Part shown: positions 11,854 to 22,325 of the stretch, in pieces
Numbering within the stretch: the stretch's first letter is position 1
Layout of the letters: each line of letters starts with the position of its first letter
Assembly (NCBI GenBank): GCA_949130495.1
Contig: OX422215.1
Span: forward strand, 532,997,755 to 533,061,754
DNA length: 64,000 bases
From: Sambucus nigra
Taxonomy: Eukaryota > Streptophyta > Magnoliopsida > Dipsacales > Adoxaceae
Direction: 5' to 3'
Position numbers and translations under genes: made by a program
Notes under the pieces: model-generated
Database searches by the model: none
What the model saw: only the letters and a program-made list of their open reading frames with translations
Told to the model about the DNA's origin: nothing

Positions 11854-12804
11854 ATGTCTTATTCCAATTCTTTCGGTAATCATTGTTATAATTCTCAAAA
11901 TGCCCGTAATCCTATGACTTTTGGTGAATACATAGAATCCCAAAGAATTTCAAATTCAAATATGACTTTGGGCGAGTATAACGAAAGTCAAAACTTGGGT
12001 TATTGGAATTTTCATGATGATGACAACGATTTTGGGCCTTTACCTCCTTATAATAGGAATTTTGAAATGAATTGCAATAGTTTTCAAAATTCCTATAATA
12101 AAGAGTTTTCATTTAAGTCCGATGGTAATTTTCAAAGTTCCCATTTTCATGCATTCGCACCTCGACTTATGACATTCGGTGAGGGCTTGCATATGTATGA
12201 GAATGAGAAAATTGAAAATCGTTATCGGGAAGAAAATCATTGTTGGGAACATGACTTGGATTTATTATTTGAGTCCGACGACGATTTTGCTTCCGAGACT
12301 TTCGAAGTCGAAGAATGTTTTGAACCAAATGAGGTACTTGTGCCTACTTTGGAACAAACTATTCTAGACTTTGCCCATTGGATAATAGATATTGTAAGTG
12401 AGGATGAAAATGACGTAATATCTATTTGCAATGAAATGATTTCTTCTTTGGCACCCAAAGAAGAAGATTTCATTGAAAATGATATTATTTCATTCGAAAC
12501 TCAATCTTTATGCGATGATGATTCATCTCATGAGTTTGAATTTCTTTCACCCCCATTTTCATTCTCTGTTATCACATCGTCACAAGTACCCGATGATTCG
12601 GTTTCAAACTTTAATATTTTAAACCTTTTCGCCTATGAGGAGTACTTGCTCGAGTCACCTTCCATGATCGCATCCATGACTTTGTGTGCGCCATATTCCA
12701 TTCCAATTTCAAAATCCTTGGGAGGATATTCATCTTTTCTCGGTCCCCACATGTTTTTGTCACCCGTTCAATCCAAACCCCCATCGTCCCTCCAAAAATT
12801 TTAA
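11854..12804 (+). CDS. Family A ORF of unknown function (316 aa, C-terminus frameshifted)
   Basis: The ORF starts 173 bp after the primer site, where gag would be expected, but has no zinc knuckle, protease, RT or integrase motif. It is acidic, with the motif MT(F/L)GE three times (about residues 21, 37 and 107), an N/S/Y/F-rich first third, and runs of D/E around residues 140-160 and 180-230. A second copy on the minus strand (34193-35283) is colinear in protein. Comparison shows that A1 lost the original frame near 12775: the second copy reads on through VPPKILIDDG, and that frame is also seen in A1 up to about 12887. The original protein was thus roughly 370 aa or a little longer. I do not recognise the family; it could be a diverged gag replacement. 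No interrupting stop occurs in 316 codons, unlike neighbouring pol genes. Confidence 0.7.
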   Translation: MSYSNSFGNHCYNSQNARNPMTFGEYIESQRISNSNMTLGEYNESQNLGYWNFHDDDNDFGPLPPYNRNFEMNCNSFQNSYNKEFSFKSDGNFQSSHFHAFAPRLMTFGEGLHMYENEKIENRYREENHCWEHDLDLLFESDDDFASETFEVEECFEPNEVLVPTLEQTILDFAHWIIDIVSEDENDVISICNEMISSLAPKEEDFIENDIISFETQSLCDDDSSHEFEFLSPPFSFSVITSSQVPDDSVSNFNILNLFAYEEYLLESPSMIASMTLCAPYSIPISKSLGGYSSFLGPHMFLSPVQSKPPSSLQKF

Positions 12805-12887
12805 TCGACGATGGTTCATTTCTTCCGCCTTACACATGCCTTCCGTTGTTCAAACGGAATTCATATTTTTCGAAGGGTTGTATGTGA

Positions 12888-15071
12888 GGGTACATCGGTT
12901 ATCCTCCAAAGTCAAATCATTTTCATGATGGAACCTCAACTATTTAGACTTCTAGTGTATAGTTAGTGTGGAGCCTAAATAGTAGGTTGTATAAAGTTAT
13001 CTTTTCATTCTTTCTTTCTTTATTTTTTCTTTCCTTTGTAATTTAGTCTAGTGTAATTAGTTAACGTTTTGTTACTTGTTTTTCCTATGCTCGGTATTAA
13101 CTTATTTTGTAGATTCTTTGGATTTGTTCTTATACGGATCGCTCCAAATTTGGGTAATATCGCTCTTTTCCTCACTTTAACTTGGTTCTTAATTCACATG
13201 GAGGACAATGTCAGGTTTTAAGTTAGGGGGTGTGGGATATTCTATCCATTTATTTATTTAGTCCATGTTTTTGCTCACATGTTAGTTACTTAGTATGCTT
13301 TTCTTAAAAAAATAAAAAATTTCAAAAAGAGTTTCTTTCTTTTTTCTCCTTTTTTGGACATTTTTCCTTTGTTTCCGATGATAAATTTTAATAATTGCTC
13401 GATCCAATTGACAACTCAATGATGCATGTTCTCGTTTTTAGAAGTTATTAGACTTTAGTCTCAATTATTGATATTATTAATAACTTCATGAATTAAACTT
13501 TAATCCTATGAGCACATGCACTTTTATTGCCTTATTGATTTGGTTTAATATCTTTATAACTCAGTAATATTTTGTTGCATTGTATATACTTACACCGAGT
13601 AAGCTTTGTACCTTTCGTCGTTTGTGAGTGTATACACTATTCTTTTTTCATTAAAAACGTTGAATTCGCTGATAATCTCATTATTCTTTCATTTGACCAT
13701 TCATTAATTAAGTTCATACTTGAAATGTGTTACTTGATCATGATTTTCATATATTATTTTGACTCGAGAATTGCGTAAACTTTTGGGAATGATCATAGGC
13801 ATTCCTAGTTATATCACCCATATTATCCTTGACCTCACCTTATATGTTTACCCTCGCTAACCCCTTTGAGCCTAAATATCGCCTTCCGTTTCATAACCCC
13901 AATTCCCATAACCAACTCTAAATTGGACTTTTAGCCCATACATACACTTTCCATACCTTTGTTTGGAATGTTACTTGGGATTGAATGTTGTTGTTGTGAT
14001 GTTAGTTGCAATTTGGGCACGTGAGAGTATGAAAAGTAAAGAAAAGAGTAGTGAAAAAAGTGAATGAAAAGAGAAAGTAAAAAGCAAAATAAAACAAAAG
14101 AAAAATGAGAAAAAGAAGAAAATAAATGAAAGAAAAAGTTGTATATGTTGTGTATATAGTTCAATAGGCTTTGATTATTCTCCCCGATGATATATCTAAT
14201 GCCGTTTTGGAACTTGTTTTCCAATTTTGTTATTGGCCGCATTTTCCCATTATCCCAGTTTACATTCCAAACACTTTGAATACGTACATACATTCCTTCA
14301 TTTCGTACCCTAACCATACCTACATTACAACCCTATTAAAGTCCTATGTGATCTTAGGTTGACGTAATTCAAAAGTCATAATAGTTTTGACAATCTGTGA
14401 AAATGCATTTCGCGTCTTTTAGTGCGCGGTATCCTTTCATTGAGATTACGGTTTTTCAGTTTATATATAGCGTTCTTCATTTGTGACATGTGTGCGGCCT
14501 AGTTTCCATTTACATTTTCTCTTTATACCCGCATGTTCCGTATGTTACCTCCTTGTTTCGAGTGAATTCACTTGATTAGTGTAATGCACATGAGGATTGA
14601 ATATATGATTGCTTTAATGTTTATCTGATTTATATAACTTTTTCACCAAATCATACTTCGCATGTGCTCGCTCCCCCTCCCACATTTTAAGGTTTCAATG
14701 CTATGGGGTGCATTCTATAATATTAATGATTCAGACTTTTGTTTGAATTCGTTCAATGTGCTAATAATGCGTAAGAAATCTTGTTCGCTATTATTGGGCT
14801 TGTCGCATGTTGGGCTGGGCATATTTTGAGGAAACCATGTGATGTTTGTGGGTATCATCTCTAAAAACCCTCACGAGACGACACTCGTCCACTAGGGTGA
14901 CCTAAGGGTTTAACGACTTATTGCATACGCTAAATGCAATTGAATCGCCCGCGAAAGTGGCCTTTTGCTTTTATACCATACTTTGGTACTTATCCTGCTT
15001 TTGGTTTTGTTGTAGTTCTTATTGCATCCTATTTCATTGCTAGGGACTAGCAATGTGTAAGTTAGGGGGTG
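12888..15071 (+). other. Non-coding 3' part of A1 interior
   Basis: No pol genes follow the ORF. GACAATGTCAGG followed by the purine tract TTAGGGGGTG at 13223-13232 and a second TTAGGGGGTG at 15062-15071 mark polypurine tracts, the second directly before the LTR. 14027-14130 is a long purine-rich stretch. The element is therefore non-autonomous, with an interior of about 3.4 kb. Confidence 0.75.
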
Positions 15072-15470
15072 TGATAATATGCAAATATTACGTATTTCAT
15101 CCCTCGAACCTACACATTTTAGCCCCCTCGGGTATCTTATTCCCTATATTTATGGTCATTAACAAGACAACCTCAGATTTCTATGTTAACATGTTTTGTA
15201 GGGGTTAATTGAGCTTCAATAGGTATTTGGATGCTAAGTGTGAAGTTCGGACGCATTCCGCTCGATTTTTGTATGCGATCGCATGTTCAAGGGCAACTTA
15301 GTCAATTCACAGCTTGGCCACCTGGCCCAACATCTACATGAAATTTGTAGCCCTCCTCGCAAGCTTTGCTTGGCCATAAACGGTGCGCGATTCTGATTCA
15401 GAACGAAGAAGTTACGACGATTTTAGCGGACGGGAAATGCAAATATGCCAAAACAGCAATGCAGGGGGCT

Positions 15471-15620
15471 CATACCTGCTTGATCGATCGATCGACCAAA
15501 GTGGTCGATCGATCGATCCTTCTTATTTTGCCAAATCGTGGGAGACAGTGGGCTGGATTTTTGATCATCGATCAATCGAGCCCAAGGGATCGATCGATCA
15601 ATCCCCTGTTTTCTACAGAT
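15471..15620 (+). promoter_or_regulatory. GATC palindrome module of LTR A1
   Basis: CATACCTGCTT leads into a perfect inverted repeat: 15482-15498 (GATCGATCGATCGACCA) and 15502-15518, 17-bp arms around the 3-nt loop AAG. About 45 bp further on comes a second palindromic part, ATCGATCAATCGAGCCC then ATCGATCGATCAATCCCC (15566-15608). The module ends roughly 55-70 bp upstream of the TATA box, so it lies in the promoter-proximal U3. All five family A copies that retain this LTR segment carry it, with most changes being C-to-T or G-to-A at its CpGs. A protein-binding or RNA-hairpin role is inference. Confidence 0.7.
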
Positions 15621-15674
15621 ATTTTGGCCTTTTCTTTTCTTTTCCCTTTTCTTTTCTATTATAATTCCATGTAT

Positions 15675-15682
15675 TATATAAA
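15675..15682 (+). promoter_or_regulatory. TATA box of LTR A1
   Basis: TATATAAA, conserved at the same place in LTR A2 (29012-29019) and A4 (31442-31449, minus strand). Confidence 0.65.
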
Positions 15683-16969
15683 GGTTTTTTGTTGTAATAA
15701 TCACATATTAAGTTTTTAGATTAGATTTTAGAGAGTTGTAGGTTAGGGTTTAGGGGATTTGAGAGTTCTTCTTCTTCCTCTCTTGGTTTGACACCCTTTA
15801 GGGTTTGTAATTGGTACTTTCTGTAATACCCCGTATTTTTATGCTATATTAATTTGGGGATTTATTAAATTTAATGCAAATTAGTTATTTAATATAAATC
15901 CAAAAAATAATTATGTTATAATTATTAACGTGATGAGAGTAAGTAATTATTAATTATGTTATAATTATTAACGTGATGAGAGTTAGTAATTATGGGAAAT
16001 TTGTTGAATATTACTAATGAGCTAAGTAATATAATATTGGTTATGTTAAATGTCACGAGTGAATAAAGTGATAATTTTGGACATTTAAGTCGGGACACGC
16101 CCGTGTCGCGTCGGGACTAAATATAGATGAATAAAAGTGAATATATTATAAGTAACTCGTATGGTCGTTTTGAGTGCGCCAAAGTGTCCGGAAGGGTCGA
16201 GATAGTCAAAAAAGTGTACTCGGGGGTTTAGTTTGGGTCTCGGGGGGTTTTTGGGCCTATTTAACACCCCGGGAGGTCATTTTGGTCATTTTGCACTTTT
16301 GGGTAATTCAACCCACGAAAATTATTAAACTATATCAGCCATTTGGAATGGCCATTTAGGTTTATCATACTCAAAACATTAGAACAGCCATAGGAGAGGA
16401 AAGGAGAAGGCTTTCCAAGCAACCCAAGGGCAACGATTCACCCGGTTGCACCGCCACCACCACCAACGCGTAGATCGCGCGACGGGGAACGCAACCACAC
16501 GAAATTCGTCATCAAACTAGAACTCTGAAAATCCCAAGCAAGTGTTTATCTTACTTATTTTCGTTAATGCATCACTCATGTTAGTCTAGGGATGATTAGG
16601 ATGAGTTTATGGAAGAAAACCCAAATTTGAGATAGGAAATCGCATGTAGTAATGATTTGAATGTTATTCTGGAAACCCTTTCACATATAGAGGCTTAAAC
16701 CACGAAATTATGAGGTTTTAGAAGAAGAAAATTCTGGAAAAGATTGATTAGAACCATGTTAAAGAAATTCTAGGGTTCTTGAGATTTTTAGGAAGTTTTT
16801 GCCTATAAATCCATGATTAGTGACGGAAATTTACATGCTTTACGTAGAAGATACATAAAATGAGATTATAATGTTAGTAGTACAAATTTTTGGGCGATTG
16901 GGAATGAAAAGTTTGTATTTGGAGGAGGTTATGTGATTGAACCCGTAACTGATTAACTGCAGAATTCGC

Positions 16970-17060
16970 CATACCTGTTTGATCGATCGATCGAGCCAAA
17001 AGCTTCGATCGATCGAAGGTTCGATCAATCGAGCCCCAGAGCTCGATCGATCGACCCCTT
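16970..17060 (+). promoter_or_regulatory. GATC palindrome module of the B 5' LTR
   Basis: CATACCTGTTT leads into GATCGATCGATCGA, GCCAAAAGC and TCGATCGATCGA, then TCGATCAATCGAGCCCC and CTCGATCGATCGACCCC. The first 24-28 bases and the TCGATCAATCGAGCCC core match the module of the family A LTR, although the rest of the two LTRs is unrelated. Function unknown. Confidence 0.7.
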
Positions 17061-18330
17061 CTGGCAGACTCATATTTCCCCTTTTTAAATTAGTTGAATT
17101 CAATTTAATGAGAAATAATTCTTGGACACCCTTATTAAAATGTTTTGGGAGATAAAGAAGACCAGTAGGACATATGAATAATTTTGGGACCTTTAATGTA
17201 AGACGAGAGTTGTATTTTTGGGATACTAACATATAAGGGTCGATGAAATGATGTATTAAAGGGAGAGACACGTAAGATAGTTACGTTGGAACATAAATGA
17301 ATACCTACTGAATTTTTCACTTGAGAGGATATATTCCACGAGTATTACGTAGTAAGTGGGAAAAATCCCTCGAATTAAAGTTAGAAACGGACCGTTATAC
17401 GTGATAACTAATAATGGGAAAATCAGGATAAATGTCGTGATTATCGGTTATGGGATGAACATAAATTGATATGATAAAAGTAGTATATTTATATGACTGT
17501 GTGTATGCATATATTATATACATGTGAAAATCATGCCCGCGCTACTTGCTATCCCTGAGGTTACCGCGCTGGGACAGTCTTATCTCGATGGGACCTTTAT
17601 GGGGGATATTGACTCGTACCCTAGAAGATAGAAATCCTTGGTACAAGCTATCGAATCGATAGTTCAGACGGTCCTAAGAGACGTGGGGCATGTACTATCC
17701 TCTTAGAGACTTGGAATCTATGCTTCGCCTCAATATTGTTCGTGTATGTGTTAATACAATTCGAGAGTGATTTCGAACTTATATTTCCCTTAGTATGAGT
17801 GATACGGGGATTGGATAGCAGAGTATGCCCGCACCATAATTTTTATGTGGGGTGCTGTTAGAATATATATATTATACGAGTATTTAATATATATATGAAA
17901 TTCTGAAATTTGGAACTGCCTACTATGTTATGGTAAGTAAGACATGTATAATGACTCAAATTGAAAATACTTGTTTTGAAAAGTGTAATATGACATTGGA
18001 AAACTTTATTGATAAATAAAGTTAAAATGAGAGCTTTGTTACTAAATGAAATTTTCCTTTTAAACAATTATATTGTTCAGTTTTAAATCTTACGAGTAAC
18101 CTAAGATAAGTTGAGCCATTGGGAAGTTTAGTGCGATATAAGATAAGATAATCCATTGGGAAGGTTAGTACGATAGGAGTGAACATTAGAAGAGAGGTGA
18201 GAATATCTCAAGAGAGTGCCGAACTAATATGTTGTTGCATTGGCCTGTAAACATTTTAAATACTTGCTAAACAAATTTTAAATCATATACACTATCGGGC
18301 TCTGACTCGTTTCTATTTTCCTTTTTCTCT

Positions 18331-18332
<2 letters not shown>

Positions 18333-18371
<39 letters not shown>
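18333..18371. repeat. (TA)n microsatellite in the B 5' LTR
   Basis: About 39 bp of TA; the 3' LTR has 27 bp at the same place (26282-26308). Confidence 0.95.
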
Positions 18372-18373
<2 letters not shown>

Positions 18374-18916
18374 CAGGTGCCCAATCACAGGGGCGTCTTG
18401 CATAGGATCCTTTGGAAGGAACGCGCTGCAGCTTAGGTGGGAGTTGCAGGCCTCTTTCTTAGACGACTTCATTTATTTGACTCCACTCGTAGCATATTTA
18501 TTCAGTTGGGCATGTGTCTCTCGTTTCCATTATCCAGTTGTTTTATTGGACTTTGTGATTCATTTATATTTGTATTGTCACTTTGGGATTATTATTGTTT
18601 GGATGTTTTACTTTAAGTTTTAATGTTGGGATTTAGTTGTTGAATGTTTAAATTATTTGGATTATATGTTCCAGGATTATCGTGTTGTGATTCTTTAATA
18701 TTGAATTGTTGTAAATAATTGAACGTTGTTTTTAAAATAAAATTTGGAAAGAAATGTTTAAAAATGGTTTTGACACTTAGCTTAATTAATTAGGGTGTTT
18801 AATTTGGAAAAGTTATTTTTACGACAGTGATGCTATGAATGAACCAACTGTTCACCTTGATTTTAATTTAATAAAGGAGTGATCGCCCGATATTTAATTA
18901 GGCGGGGTGCCACAGG

Positions 18917-18928
18917 TGGTATTAGAGC
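18917..18928 (+). other. Primer-binding site of element B
   Basis: TGGTATTAGAGC is the initiator-Met site with one C-to-T change, 2 nt after the LTR. Confidence 0.85.
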
Positions 18929-19098
18929 ATCGGGTTCTAGTGTCCTTAGGATCTGTACGGCTTATTTCTCTTTCAACTTAACATTTTTGCTATAGAGCCC
19001 TATTTTAGGATTGTTGTATTCTTGATTTTACGTTTACGTCTTCAGCTATTCGAGATTTTGATAATAACTGTAGACTAATGAATTTCTTCACATTTCAG

Positions 19099-20330
19099 AT
19101 GCCTCCGAGAGGTGAACCAAAGGATAGGCGTGCCCAACCCGAGCAGCCAGCAGCTCCAACACAGGGTACGATGAATGCTAATGAAGTAGCCGCTATTATT
19201 GCCCAGGCGGTGAATGCCGCGTTAGCGGTGGTTCAGCAGGCTCCACCCCAGATTCAAGCAGTGGCGCCAGTACCTGCACAACTTCCATCTTTGTGTGAGC
19301 GGGTTAGGGATGCCTTTCAGAAGGCGCATCCCCCTAAGTTCTCTGGTAGTTCAGATATCATCATCGTCAGCCAATGGAAGAAAGATATCTAGCGGCATCT
19401 TCGTATGTATGAGTGCACAAACGTGCAGAAACAATTGTTGGCTTCCTTTAAGATGGTGGGGGCCGCTTTGCAGTGGTGGGAGTCTACCACCACCTTGGAG
19501 GAGAGGGACACGATCCCAATTCAGTCATTCTGGGAGCGGTTTGACCGCAAGTATTTTCCACCCGTCGTGCAGACTGAGATGAGGCAGGAATTACTGAACT
19601 TGAAACAGGAGAATTATACCATTGCTGAGTATGAGGAGGAATTCATGAGAATTCTCACCATAGTGCCAGATGAGTCACCCACTGAGGGTAAGAAGATAAT
19701 GCTGTTTATGGACGGGTTAGCTTGGAGGATCCGTTAGCACCTTATAGGGAATCTGTCTCTGAGTACTTTCACTGATGTACTCAATCCTGCGTTACTACAT
19801 TGCCAGGATCACCGCTTCCATCTTCAGGGAAGTAAGAGAGCAGGAGAGTCCAACCAGCAGGGCAGGACCGGGGGTAGTAGTACTAGTGGAGCACCGACAT
19901 CTCAAGGACAGACTCGTCAGCACGAGCAGAGTTCCCATCAGGGGGACCCTGCTAAGCGATTCCTTTCAGGTGATTCCAAGAAAGGATTTTGGGGTTTTAG
20001 GCAGGGCCAGCAGGGCTAGCCTAATCAGCAGGGCCAGCAAGGCCAACGCCGACAGCAGCAGGGTCAGCAGTAGGGCCAACCGGGCTAACAGTGTTTCCAT
20101 CAGGGGCAACAGGGCCAGTGGCGGGGTGGTAACGACTAGCAGGGCCGTGGTCAGCAGGGTCAGAAGGGAGGTAATTTCAAAGGCCGATGTTTTGGGTGCG
20201 GAAAGCATGGATATAGGCGCCAGGATTGTCCAGAGGGAGAGAGGTCCCCACAGCAGCAGGGTGCCCGTAATGAGCCACAGAGGCCACTTTTTCCAACTTC
20301 CCTCCCAGCCCTACTAGCCGTTCTAGCAGC
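19099..20330 (+). pseudogene. Element B gag
   Basis: The likely start is ATG at 19099 (MPPRGEPKDRRAQPEQ). A stop (TAG, 19390-19392) falls where W is expected. The capsid-like part then follows: KKDI, RHLRMYECTNVQKQLLASFKM and a WWES region, then RFDRKYFPP and the GKKIMLFMDGL region up to 19737. A Q/G-rich linker (19900-20160) contains TAG codons in place of CAG. The zinc knuckle CFGCGKHGYRRQDC at about 20190-20231 has Tyr where the His should be. Confidence 0.88.
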
Positions 20331-20334
20331 TCCA

Positions 20335-20891
20335 GTGCAGCAGGGGCAGTTACAGTATAGATGTGTCTATAAAGTCCACCAGGCAGTAGCTCCACAGGCA
20401 CCACTCGCGATTGAGGGTATGTTTCCTATCCATGGTACTATGGGTCGATTTTTATTTGATACTGGAGCGACGCATTATTTTATAACTACGCATTTTACGA
20501 AGGCCTTAGGGTTATTATCCACAACAGAGAGCACTGTAACGTGTATAGACTCACCACTGGGAATGGTTCACTTATTTTCTTTATATGCCGGGGTGTGGGG
20601 GTAGAAATTGGTAGCTTGGTGTTACCTGCAGACATGTTAGTCTTAGACATGCATGAGCATGACGTTATTATCGGTATGGATTGGCACGCTGCTTACAGGG
20701 CCATGATAGATTGTTTTGGTAGGAGTATTGTCTTTCCCATTCTATTGCAAGAGATGTTTGTAGTGGTGATGCCTCGCCCAGAGGGAGGCTCGACCGCTCA
20801 TTTGTATTACATAGAGGAGGATACCTCTAAGGAGGTTGTGATTCCCTTAGACTCGATCCCAGTTGTTCGTGAGTATTCCGATGTATTCTAG
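20335..20891 (+). pseudogene. Element B protease region
   Basis: FLFDTGATHYFI at about 20449-20484 carries the DTGA active site of retroviral-type aspartic proteases. A frame slip near 20580 is followed by LVLPADMLVLDMHEHDVIIGMDW, the usual continuation with the IIGMDW motif. The frame ends in TAG (20889-20891), where Q is expected in the linker to RT. Confidence 0.88.
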
Positions 20892-21600
20892 GAGATACCA
20901 GGCCTACCCCCCAGTCGAGAGATAGAATTTGTCATAGATTTATTACCGAATACTAGACCAATAGCACGCGCTCCATACCGAATGGCTCTGTCAGAGATGC
21001 GAGAGTTACGAGATCAGATAGAGCAGCAGTTAGGTCAGGGCTTCATTCGCAGGAGTACCTCACCTTAGGGTGCTCCAGTCTTGTTTGTGAAGAAGAGAGA
21101 TGGTTCACTGAGGCTATGTGTGGACTATCGGGAGTTGAACAAGGTCAAGATACTGAATAAGTATTCGTTGCCTCGAATCGATGATCTGTTCAACCAGCTG
21201 AGGGGAGCAACTTTCTTTTCGAAGGTAGATCTGAGGTCGGGGTACCATCAGCTACGTATTAGGGAGCAGGATGTTTCAAAGACTGCTTTCTTGACGAGAT
21301 ATGGGTCCTATGAGTTCAGGGTGATGCCATTTGGCCTCACAAATGCTCCAGCCGTGTTCATGGACTTAATGAACCGAGTGTTCAGAGAGTTCTTGGATCA
21401 GTTTGTCATCATCTTCATAGATGACATTTTGATATATTCACACTCCGAGGAAGAGCATGTCGAGCACTTGAGACAGGTTCTTCAGACTCTACAAGAGAAA
21501 TAGTTGTATGCTAAGTACGAGAAGTGCGGGTTCTGGTTGCGAGAAGTACAGTTCTTGGGGCATGTTGTTTCTAAGTAGGGGATAGCAGTTGACCCGAGTA
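20892..21600 (+). pseudogene. Element B reverse transcriptase
   Basis: It runs from [17 protein letters not shown] through [15 protein letters not shown] (TAG 21066-21068 replacing W), the open frame 21081-21503 with [36 protein letters not shown] and FIDDILIYS (catalytic DD), then TAG (21501-21503) in place of Q. It synthesises cDNA in intact relatives; here it is broken by at least three stops. Confidence 0.93.
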
Positions 21601-22325
21601 AAGTGTCAGCGGTGAGGGAGTGGGGACAGCCCACGACACCGACGAAAGTGCAAAGTTTCTTGGGGTTAGCCGGATATTACAGGAGATTCATTCGGGGATT
21701 CTCCAAAATAGCGGGTCCATTGACGAACCTGACTCGCAAAGGGGTTCCATATGTTTGGGATGATGCTTGCCAATTGGCTTTCGACGAGTTAAAGGACAAG
21801 CTTACTTCAGCACCGGTCCTTGCTTTATCGAAGCCGGGTGTGGAGTACCTGGTTTACACAGATGCCTCTTTACGGGGACTTGGGGGAGTACTTCATCAGT
21901 AAGAGAAGGCTATAGCTTTTGCCTCCCGCAAGCTTAAGCCGCATGAGAAGAATTACCCCACCCATGACCTAGAGTTAGCAGCGGTCATTTTTGCAATGAG
22001 GATATGGAGGCACTATTTATTGGGAGAGAAATTCCATTTGTTCGCAGACCACAAGTCACTGCAGTACCTGTTCACTCAGCGAGAGCTGAATATGCGTCAA
22101 CGCAGATGGTTAGAGTTTGTGAAGGACTATCAGTTCGACATACAGTACCATCCGGGGAAGGCCAACGTAGTTGCTGATGCGTTGAGCCGTAGACCGGTAG
22201 ACGAGGTAGCGGATGTCTGGAAAGCAAAGTGGAAGGAGTTAGGCCACCAGGACGCAGTAGCCCGTTCCTTCATATCTGTTATGACAGTGACATCTGAGGT
22301 TGTTACGAGGGTGATACAGGCATAG
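21601..22325 (+). pseudogene. Element B RNase H
   Basis: [14 protein letters not shown] connects RT to RNase [17 protein letters not shown] holds the first Asp, then TAA (21900-21902) for [18 protein letters not shown] holds the Glu, [13 protein letters not shown] the second Asp, and [15 protein letters not shown] the end. A further TAG lies at 22323-22325. Confidence 0.9.

Larger units (their letters stand above)
15072..15821 (+). repeat. LTR of A1, left part
   Basis: It starts TGATAATATGCAAATATTACG right after the polypurine tract. The intact LTR A2 (28405-29938) gives the full length of about 1.53 kb. It is interrupted at 15821 by element B and resumes at 26858 after the duplicated CTTTC. 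Confidence 0.9.
15822..18914 (+). repeat. 5' LTR of element B
   Basis: 3093 bp, TG...CA, directly followed by the primer site. It contains a GATC module (16970-17060), an upstream TATAAAT-like box near 16804 and a (TA)n tract. Open frames within it are not conserved in the 3' LTR as a coding pattern. Confidence 0.93.

Noticed and set aside
15482..15608. GATC runs as bacterial Dam sites or bacterial contamination
   Set aside because: They are embedded in plant LTRs with plant tRNA primer sites; bacterial origin has no support.
15366..15719. 93-117-aa frames across the GATC module with DRSIDRS repeats, seen in all A LTRs on both strands
   Set aside because: GATCGA repeats give open frames automatically; they lie in U3 upstream of the TATA box, so translation is unlikely.
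18330..18623. 97-aa plus-strand frame in the B LTR
   Set aside because: It starts in the (TA)n tract, lies inside an LTR, and is not kept open in the other LTR.
19775..20317. 180-aa frame rich in R, A and S
   Set aside because: It is the shadow frame of the Q/G-rich gag linker of element B; the true frame shows CAG-to-TAG stops and leads into the zinc knuckle.
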